The position numbers and the translations under genes are program-made. A model generated the notes under the pieces. The model was not told the DNA's origin, searched no databases, and was given only the letters and a program-made list of their open reading frames with translations. Positions 58,766 through 64,000 of a stretch of DNA of 64,000 bases are shown here, piece by piece (the first letter of the stretch is position 1; the number at the start of each line of letters is the position of its first letter). Origin of the DNA: a bacterium (GTDB lineage: Bacteria; Armatimonadota; Fimbriimonadia; Fimbriimonadales; Fimbriimonadaceae). The stretch covers positions 372,001 through 436,000 of the forward strand of contig PNMZ01000002.1 of NCBI GenBank assembly GCA_013823945.1, in the 5' to 3' direction.

Positions 58766-60094
58766 ATGCTGGACAATTTGACGAGGCGATTAGGGGGAAT
58801 CTTTGCGGGCATACGCAAGAAGGGGCGCCTGACGGAAGACGATGTGAAAGAAGTCATGCGCGAAATTCGCGTGGCGTTGCTTGAGGCAGACGTGAACTTC
58901 CAAATCACTAAAGATTTCATTGCCCGTGTTCGCGAAAAAGCCGTCGGTGAAGAAGTCTTTGGAAGCCTGAGTGCAGATCAAACGATCATCAAAATTGTCC
59001 GGGACGAACTGGTTGCTCTGCTCGGTCCGGAGGAAACCCCGATGAATTGGAATCCGGCCCCGCCGACCGTGATTCTGATGTGCGGTCTCCAGGGGAGCGG
59101 AAAAACTACCACGAGCGCCAAGCTAGCAATATGGCTCAAGAAGAAAGGCAAAAAGCCCCTCCTCGCCGCTTGTGATCTCCAGCGCCCAGCGGCGATCAAG
59201 CAGCTCCAAGTCTTGGGTGAGAGCATCGATGTTCCGGTTTATGCCGAAGAGGCCGGCGGTAACCCGGTAGAAGTCGCCAAGAACGCTTTAGCGAAAGCAA
59301 AGCACCTATTTTGTGATGTTCTGATCTTGGATACAGCGGGCCGTCTTGCGATTAATGAGTCTTTGATGAATGAAATTGCTGCGGTCAAGTCCGCGGTTCC
59401 ACCTCAAGAAGTCATGTTGGTGGTGGATTCCACAACCGGACAAGAAGCAGTGAATGTTGCGGATGCTTTCCATCAGAAGCTTGGTTTGACGGGCGCGATT
59501 TTCACAAAGATGGACGGGGACGCGCGAGGTGGGGCCGTGCTCAGTGTTCGGGAGGCGACCGGGGTTCCAGTGAGGTTTGTTGGGGTCGGAGAGCAGACCG
59601 ATGCATTGGAGCAGTTTCAGGCGGTTCGGATGGCTGAGCGCATCATTGGCATGGGCGATGTCATGGGGATCATTGAACGCGCCGAGCAAGCATTCAATCC
59701 TTCTGATATCGAAGGGCTTGAGTCAAAAATGCGATCCGGGAAGCTGGATTTCACGGACTTTTTGAACCAGATGCGAATGGTTAAACGCATGGGGCCGATC
59801 AAAAACGTCATGAAAATGATTCCCGGGGTTGCGGCTCAGATTCCCGAAGAAGCTCTGGATTCGATTGATGACCGGCAAGTGGATCGCTTAGAGGCCATGA
59901 TTCTTTCAATGACATTGAAGGAGCGGGCTAATCCCGATATCCTCAATGGATCACGCAGAAAAAGAATCGCAAATGGAGCGGGAGTCACGGTAACTGAGGT
60001 CAATAAACTGATCGAGCAGCTCTACCAGATGCGCCGAGGAATGAAAGAGATGGCGAAAATGGAGAAGAAGTTCAAGAAGTTCAAGCGGCGATGA
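58766..60094 (+). CDS. ffh: Signal recognition particle protein Ffh
   Basis: The 442-residue GTPase binds signal peptides and 4.5S RNA to target membrane proteins with FtsY. The N domain starts MLDNLTRRLGGIFAGIRKKGRLTEDDVKEVMREIRVALLEADVN. The G domain has GLQGSGKTTTSAKLA, DLQRPAAIKQL, DTAGRL and TKMDGDARGGAVLS. The C-terminal Met-rich M domain contains FLNQMRMVKRMGPIKNVMKMIPG and SRRKRIANGAGVTVTEVNKLI. It is complete and normal. TATCCT lies about 13 nt before the ATG. Confidence 0.97.
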   Translation: MLDNLTRRLGGIFAGIRKKGRLTEDDVKEVMREIRVALLEADVNFQITKDFIARVREKAVGEEVFGSLSADQTIIKIVRDELVALLGPEETPMNWNPAPPTVILMCGLQGSGKTTTSAKLAIWLKKKGKKPLLAACDLQRPAAIKQLQVLGESIDVPVYAEEAGGNPVEVAKNALAKAKHLFCDVLILDTAGRLAINESLMNEIAAVKSAVPPQEVMLVVDSTTGQEAVNVADAFHQKLGLTGAIFTKMDGDARGGAVLSVREATGVPVRFVGVGEQTDALEQFQAVRMAERIIGMGDVMGIIERAEQAFNPSDIEGLESKMRSGKLDFTDFLNQMRMVKRMGPIKNVMKMIPGVAAQIPEEALDSIDDRQVDRLEAMILSMTLKERANPDILNGSRRKRIANGAGVTVTEVNKLIEQLYQMRRGMKEMAKMEKKFKKFKRR

Positions 60095-60152
60095 AGCCAA
60101 ACCTTGGGCCTATATTCCCCGCCGACCTACCCGTGCAGTGAATTCCACGCGC

Positions 60153-60185
60153 TATAATGGTGAGTCCACGAGATTGTCTATCGTG
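60153..60185 (+). promoter_or_regulatory. Promoter -10 and leader hairpin of rpsP
   Basis: A consensus TATAAT (60153-60158) sits 81 nt before the rpsP GTG, but no good -35 is seen. CCACGA (60167-60172) and TCGTGG (60180-60185) can form a small hairpin in the leader. AAAGGA provides the ribosome site. Confidence 0.45.
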
Positions 60186-60239
60186 GCGCGAATGTGGCTG
60201 GTGTAACCTCACATTCACAATTGAAAGGAATTCGAAAAC

Positions 60240-60701
60240 GTGGTTAAAATCCGACTTAAAAGAATGGGCAATTCCCACCGACCGTTTTATCGGATCGTTG
60301 TGGCAAAGAGTGATTCGGCCCGAGATAGCGCAGCGATTGAATATATCGGCACTTACGATCCCCTCACCAAGCCGTCAACAATCGAAATGAAGAGCGATCG
60401 CGCCCTTCATTGGTTGATGAATGGCGCCCAACCGACAGAAACTGCCGCTATTCTGCTTAAGCGACAAGGCATTCTCGACGAGTTCTTTGCTCAGCGACCC
60501 AACGCAAAGAAGAAATACGGCTTTTTGGACAAGACCACGCAAGCAATGACCAAAGAGTCGGCGGTCAGCCAAGTTGCAGCTCCGGTCGAGGAAGCCAAAG
60601 TGGAAGAAGTCAAGGCCGAAGAGGTTGCTCCGGTTGAAGAAGCTCCAGTCGCCGAAGAAGCGGTTGCAGAAGAGCCCAAGACCGAGGAGTCCGCTGAATA
60701 A
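60240..60701 (+). CDS. rpsP: 30S ribosomal protein S16 with long acidic tail
   Basis: The S16 core fills residues 1-85: MVKIRLKRMGNSHRPFYRIV, VAKSDSARDSAAIEYIGTYDPL and LKRQGILDEFF. GTG start. It is followed by about 50 residues rich in Ala, Glu, Val and Pro (VEEAKVEEVKAEEVAPVEEA and similar repeats), making 153 residues instead of about 85-100. The tail is likely disordered. khpA begins at its stop (TAATGG overlap), so the two are coupled. Confidence 0.95.
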   Translation: MVKIRLKRMGNSHRPFYRIVVAKSDSARDSAAIEYIGTYDPLTKPSTIEMKSDRALHWLMNGAQPTETAAILLKRQGILDEFFAQRPNAKKKYGFLDKTTQAMTKESAVSQVAAPVEEAKVEEVKAEEVAPVEEAPVAEEAVAEEPKTEESAE

Positions 60702-60946
60702 TGGAGACGGTCGTTGCTTTTGTTGAAGAATCTGTCAAGCAACTGGTCAACGAGCCAGACGAGGTCAAGGTTGACACCGTCAGCGACCGACATGGTCAGA
60801 TCATCAAGGTAACAGTTTCGCCGAACGACGTCGGACGCATCATCGGTAAAGATGGTCGCGTCATTACCAACCTCCGAACCATGACGAATGCCGTCGCCGC
60901 CAAAGCGCGCGTGAAAGCAGTTGTCAAAGTTCAGACGGAAGACTAA
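60701..60946 (+). CDS. khpA: KH-domain RNA-binding protein KhpA (YlqC)
   Basis: The 81-residue protein holds one KH domain with VSPNDVGRIIGKDGRVITNLRTM (the GxxG loop is IGKDG). It usually lies between rpsP and rimM, as here. KhpA with KhpB binds RNA and affects cell-wall growth in some bacteria. It overlaps rpsP by 1 bp. Confidence 0.93.
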   Translation: METVVAFVEESVKQLVNEPDEVKVDTVSDRHGQIIKVTVSPNDVGRIIGKDGRVITNLRTMTNAVAAKARVKAVVKVQTED

Positions 60947-60960
60947 TCGAGTTCCCCATT

Positions 60961-61467
60961 ATGTCGGGCCGATCACCTCGCCCATCGCACATCACGATTG
61001 GACAGGTTGTCGGCCCGCACGGCATTCTAGGGGGGCTCAAAATTAAGCCATCAACGGACTTCTTCGAGCGATTTGAACCCGGCTCAGTGATTTTCTTAGA
61101 TGGAACACCGGTCACGATCACGCGATTGATGTCGCACAAGACCCAGTTGCGGATTGAAGTGAAAGAGGTTCGAGATCGGAATCATGCCGAGGCGCTCAAA
61201 TGGGCAAGCGTTACGGTTCCGGCAGAAGAGATGCCCGTATTAGAAGAAAACGAGTTTTACACGGCGGATCTCATTGGACTCAAGGTTGTCGATCAAAATG
61301 GAAATGTCCTCGGAAGAGTTGAAGACATCTTCCCTTCGCCCGCCCATGACATTTTGATGATTGGAACTGCAATGGTGCCAGTTGTCAAAGAATTTGTGAA
61401 GGAAATCGATTTAGAAAACAAACAAGTGGTCATTTCTCCCATTTCGGGGATGTTTGACGAGGATTAG
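60961..61467 (+). CDS. rimM: 16S rRNA processing protein RimM
   Basis: The 168-residue protein has ITIGQVVGPHGILGGLKIKPSTDFFERF at its start and a C-terminal PRC-barrel with EFYTADLIGLKVVDQNGNVLGRVEDIFPSPAHDILMI. RimM helps maturation of the 30S head near S19. The usual downstream trmD and rplS are missing; obgE follows 3 bp later. Confidence 0.94.
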   Translation: MSGRSPRPSHITIGQVVGPHGILGGLKIKPSTDFFERFEPGSVIFLDGTPVTITRLMSHKTQLRIEVKEVRDRNHAEALKWASVTVPAEEMPVLEENEFYTADLIGLKVVDQNGNVLGRVEDIFPSPAHDILMIGTAMVPVVKEFVKEIDLENKQVVISPISGMFDED

Positions 61468-61470
61468 AAC

Positions 61471-62736
61471 ATGGCATTTATTGATGAAGCTGAAGTGAAT
61501 TTCATTTCTGGGCGCGGCGGAGACGGTGCGGCCACGTTTCATCGTGAAAAGCATGTACCCCGAGGTGGCCCGAACGGTGCTGATGGAGGTCGTGGCGGCA
61601 ATATTACGCTTCTTGCCGATAGAAACAAACGCACGCTTTACGATTTCAAGCTCCGAGCTGAGTACAAAGCCGACGACGGAAGCAAAGCGGTTGGGAACAA
61701 GGCGGGAAAAGATGCAAAGGATATTGTCATTCGGGTTCCGGTTGGAACCATCCTCTATGATGCAGAAGATGACGAGCAGATCATTGACCTTGCTGTTGAC
61801 AAAATGCAATATGTCATTTGTCGGGGGGGTCGAGGGGGCCGGGGAAATCTTTATTACACCAATAGTGTTCGGCAATCTCCTAGTTTCGCCCAGCGAGGAG
61901 CGCCTGGCGACAACTTGAATGCACGATTAGAACTCAAACTCATGGCTGATGTTGGGCTCATTGGGTTACCAAACGCTGGCAAATCAACATTGCTGAGCGT
62001 TATGAGTGCGGCAAAACCCAAGATCGCTGACTATCCGTTCACAACTCTGGCACCGCAACTTGGCGTGGTTGCAATTGGCGACCACACTTTCGTGATGGCT
62101 GACCTTCCGGGGTTGATCGAGGGTGCGAGCGAAGGGATTGGTTTGGGGCATCAGTTTTTGCGCCACGCCGAGCGGAACAAGGTGTTGCTCCACGTTATCG
62201 ACGCTTACCCAATTGATGATTCGGATCCGGTTGATAATTTCCGGATGATTGAAGAAGAGTTAAAGCAATACAGCGAAGAACTTTACAATCGCCCCCGGAT
62301 CATTGCGCTCAATAAATCCGATATGGGAATTCCGGAAGCTGAAGAGGACATCATTGAGAGGCTGGGCCAGTTTGGAGTGCCAGTATTCGTAATCTCAGCA
62401 GCAACTTCACAGGGACTTGATCCTCTCAAATGGGCTTTGTGGAAATGTGTGGAAGAGATTTCAGCGGAAGAAGAGATTCCAATCATCGTTCCTACATATC
62501 GCAACGATGAAGGCAGTGCATGGGATGTTGAAGTTATCGAAGAGGGGTACCGCGTGGTTGGCAAACGGATTGAGCGCCTTGTTGAGATGACCAACCTGGG
62601 CAATCGCGACGCCATTCACTTCCTTTACCGCAAGATGCGGCGAATTGGGGTAATTGAGAAACTCGAAGAAATGGGTGCTGAGCCCGGAGACACAGTCTTG
62701 ATAGGAGCATTTGATTTCCAATATGAAGAGTGGTAA
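61471..62736 (+). CDS. obgE: GTPase Obg with OCT domain
   Basis: The 421-residue protein has the Gly-rich Obg fold (FISGRGGDGAATFHREKHVPRGGPNGADGGRGGN, given here as FISGRGGDGAATFHREKH then VPRGGPNGADGGRGG). The G domain has GLPNAGKSTLL, DLPGLIEGASEGIGLGHQFLRH and NKSD. The C-terminal OCT domain has WDVEVIEEGYRVVGKRIERLVEMTNLGN. Obg acts in 50S assembly and stress control. The end overlaps nadD by 14 bp. Confidence 0.96.
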   Translation: MAFIDEAEVNFISGRGGDGAATFHREKHVPRGGPNGADGGRGGNITLLADRNKRTLYDFKLRAEYKADDGSKAVGNKAGKDAKDIVIRVPVGTILYDAEDDEQIIDLAVDKMQYVICRGGRGGRGNLYYTNSVRQSPSFAQRGAPGDNLNARLELKLMADVGLIGLPNAGKSTLLSVMSAAKPKIADYPFTTLAPQLGVVAIGDHTFVMADLPGLIEGASEGIGLGHQFLRHAERNKVLLHVIDAYPIDDSDPVDNFRMIEEELKQYSEELYNRPRIIALNKSDMGIPEAEEDIIERLGQFGVPVFVISAATSQGLDPLKWALWKCVEEISAEEEIPIIVPTYRNDEGSAWDVEVIEEGYRVVGKRIERLVEMTNLGNRDAIHFLYRKMRRIGVIEKLEEMGAEPGDTVLIGAFDFQYEEW

Positions 62737-63337
62737 AAGCCGATATGCCCTTTTTGGTGGGAGCTTTGATCCTCCTCACCTTGGTCACCGATCCGTTGCA
62801 CAAGGCGTCCAAGAGTTGTTGGAACTGGATGAAGTAATTTGGGTTCCGAACTTCCGGAATCCCCTCCGCCGAAAAGCCTTTGCAACCGCATATGAACGTT
62901 TGCAAATGTGTCAACTTGCGACCGAAAATCTGCCGGGAATGGCCGTGAGTGACATTGAAGTTAGTCGGGGGACGAAAAGTTATACAATCGAAACAGTTGA
63001 GGAAATTCTCATGGTCAAGCCCGGTGATCTCTGGGTCATCATGGGGGCAGATGCGTTGGAGGGTCTTCTTGAGTGGAAAGAACCAGAACGACTTCTGCGC
63101 CTTTGCCGTATCGCCGTTGTGAAGCGCGAAGGCACAAACCTTGACCGTGCTCTTTCAAAGTTCAAAGATGAAATGCGGGATTCCATAGATGAGCTCACCC
63201 TTCCCCTTCATCGGGCATCCAGTTCGCAAGTACGCGACGACATTTTCCGAGACGCCACTCCCGAGCTGATGCTGGAACCATCCGTTTTGAAATACATCCA
63301 AGATAAAGGCCTGTACCGTGACAAACAAGAAGACTGA
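62723..63337 (+). CDS. nadD: Nicotinate-nucleotide adenylyltransferase NadD
   Basis: The ATG at 62723 lies inside the end of obgE and gives 204 residues. ALFGGSFDPPHLGHRSVAQG is the H-x-G-H nucleotidyltransferase motif, VWVPNFRNPLR a substrate loop, and LHRASSSQVRD the C-terminal ISSTxIR-like motif. It adenylylates nicotinate mononucleotide for NAD synthesis. It overlaps rsfS by 20 bp if rsfS starts at its GTG. Confidence 0.93.
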   Translation: MKSGKSRYALFGGSFDPPHLGHRSVAQGVQELLELDEVIWVPNFRNPLRRKAFATAYERLQMCQLATENLPGMAVSDIEVSRGTKSYTIETVEEILMVKPGDLWVIMGADALEGLLEWKEPERLLRLCRIAVVKREGTNLDRALSKFKDEMRDSIDELTLPLHRASSSQVRDDIFRDATPELMLEPSVLKYIQDKGLYRDKQED

Positions 63338-63734
63338 ACCCGAAATGACTTCCCTGGAGAAGTCTCACCTCATCCGAGAATACGCAGATGACATGAAGGC
63401 ATTGGATATTGAAACACTCGATATCCGCGAGAAAACGTCCATGGCGGACTTCTTTGTCATTTGCACCGGGACAAGCGATGTCCACGTCAAAGCAATCTGC
63501 GAGAAAGTTGCCGAGAAACTGCGGGAGCACGGAATCAAACCGTATCGCCAAACAGAAAGAACGGGCGATGGTGGCGGTTGGGTTCTGTTTGACTATGGCG
63601 ATGTTGTTTTCCACGTGATGCAAGAAGAAAAGCGTCAGTTTTACGATCTGGAAAGCTTCTGGGAGAGCCTGCCCAAGGATCCCAATTTGAGTCTCCAAGA
63701 ATCCGCACCAACCGAGCCAGTCGATGCGTCTTGA
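63318..63734 (+). CDS. rsfS: Ribosomal silencing factor RsfS (Iojap)
   Basis: The 138-residue frame starts with GTG at 63318; an ATG at 63345 is an equally good start. The core ALDIETLDIREKTSMADFFVICTGTSDVHVKAICEKVAEKL and GDGGGWVLFDYGDVVFHVM is the RsfS/YbeB signature. It binds L14 and blocks subunit joining when nutrients are low. nadD-rsfS adjacency is common. Confidence 0.93.
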   Translation: MTNKKTEPEMTSLEKSHLIREYADDMKALDIETLDIREKTSMADFFVICTGTSDVHVKAICEKVAEKLREHGIKPYRQTERTGDGGGWVLFDYGDVVFHVMQEEKRQFYDLESFWESLPKDPNLSLQESAPTEPVDAS

Positions 63735-63748
63735 ATGAGTAATTCATT

Positions 63749-64000
63749 GTGGAAGAACAACCCAAGCAAGCCGAAGAATCCGAACCAGAACCAACGGTAG
63801 AACCGGAAGCATTTGAACCTGATCCACCGGAAAAGGTCGAGCAGGCGGAGAGGATTTTGCGGGAAGCCAACCTGGCCCGGGTACGCGGTAATACAACCGT
63901 AGCTGATCGTTTGCTCAAAGAGGCCCAAGAGACGGCACCGAATTCTGCAGTCGTACTCGAGGCAATCGGCGATGACTTGGTCAAAAATGGTCAATTTCGC
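63749..64000 (+). CDS. TPR-like protein, N-terminal part, cut by window edge
   Basis: The GTG at 63749 opens a frame to the edge (84 codons). A Glu/Pro-rich start (EEQPKQAEESEPEPTVEPEA) leads to LREANLARVRGNTTVADRLLKEAQETAPNSAVVLEAIGDDLVKNG, which looks like tetratricopeptide repeats. No signal peptide is seen. The rest is outside the window. Confidence 0.6.
   Translation, partial: MEEQPKQAEESEPEPTVEPEAFEPDPPEKVEQAERILREANLARVRGNTTVADRLLKEAQETAPNSAVVLEAIGDDLVKNGQFR

Overview
The window looks like chromosome of a diderm bacterium with moderate GC. The best guess is Armatimonadota (Fimbriimonas-like). This is an inference from the mix of PEP-CTERM proteins, a prepilin-type H-X9-DG/DUF1559-like protein, DUF1800, paired BNR/sortilin-type propellers, SARP-type regulators and a type IV pilus/T2SS ATPase; no rRNA is present to settle it. 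No rRNA, tRNA or CRISPR was recognised.

Layout. 1-9.3 kb: the start of a PilB/GspE ATPase, msrA, a GT4 glycosyltransferase, a Tat-exported phosphoesterase, a PEP-CTERM protein, a large BNR propeller, DUF1800 and ExoD. 9.3-28.4 kb: mostly single genes of metabolism and envelope (YgfZ, DUF2993, GT2, dihydroorotase, S9 peptidase, L,D-transpeptidase, a GNAT+nitrilase pair, nitroreductase, beta-lactamase-like hydrolase, SIS isomerase, tsaB-murB, M24 peptidase). 28.5-37.8 kb: glnA with a structured leader, a class I RNR small subunit lacking the radical tyrosine, a decayed REP-associated transposase (RAYT)-like gene, a SARP regulator, a short LeuA, a NIL-domain protein and an esterase. 37.8-52.1 kb: two acyl-CoA dehydrogenases, mnmE, a PBP4-type carboxypeptidase, an ABC exporter, the prepilin-like protein and a secreted BNR propeller. 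58.8-64 kb: a housekeeping run ffh-rpsP-khpA-rimM-obgE-nadD-rsfS.

The main discovery candidate is a complete 4.5 kb filamentous phage (inovirus) prophage at 52.14-56.70 kb. All its genes are on the minus strand in inovirus order: ssDNA-binding-like protein, three tiny membrane proteins, pVIII-like coat, pIII-like adsorption protein, membrane proteins, Zot/pI ATPase, Rep. It has no integrase and is bounded by two 28-bp dif-like sites sharing the central TATTGA. The left site lies inside the 3' end of rep and the right site inside the start of a 76-codon ORF. The site-to-site distance (4533 bp) is a multiple of three and both ORFs cross the site in the same phase. In the excised circle they therefore read as one Rep of about 321 residues. 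Integration at the chromosomal dif would cut rep in two, and excision would restore it.

A second pattern is that many starts, including phage rep, have a TAnnnT -10-like box only 5-7 nt upstream of ATG/GTG. This suggests frequent leaderless transcription.
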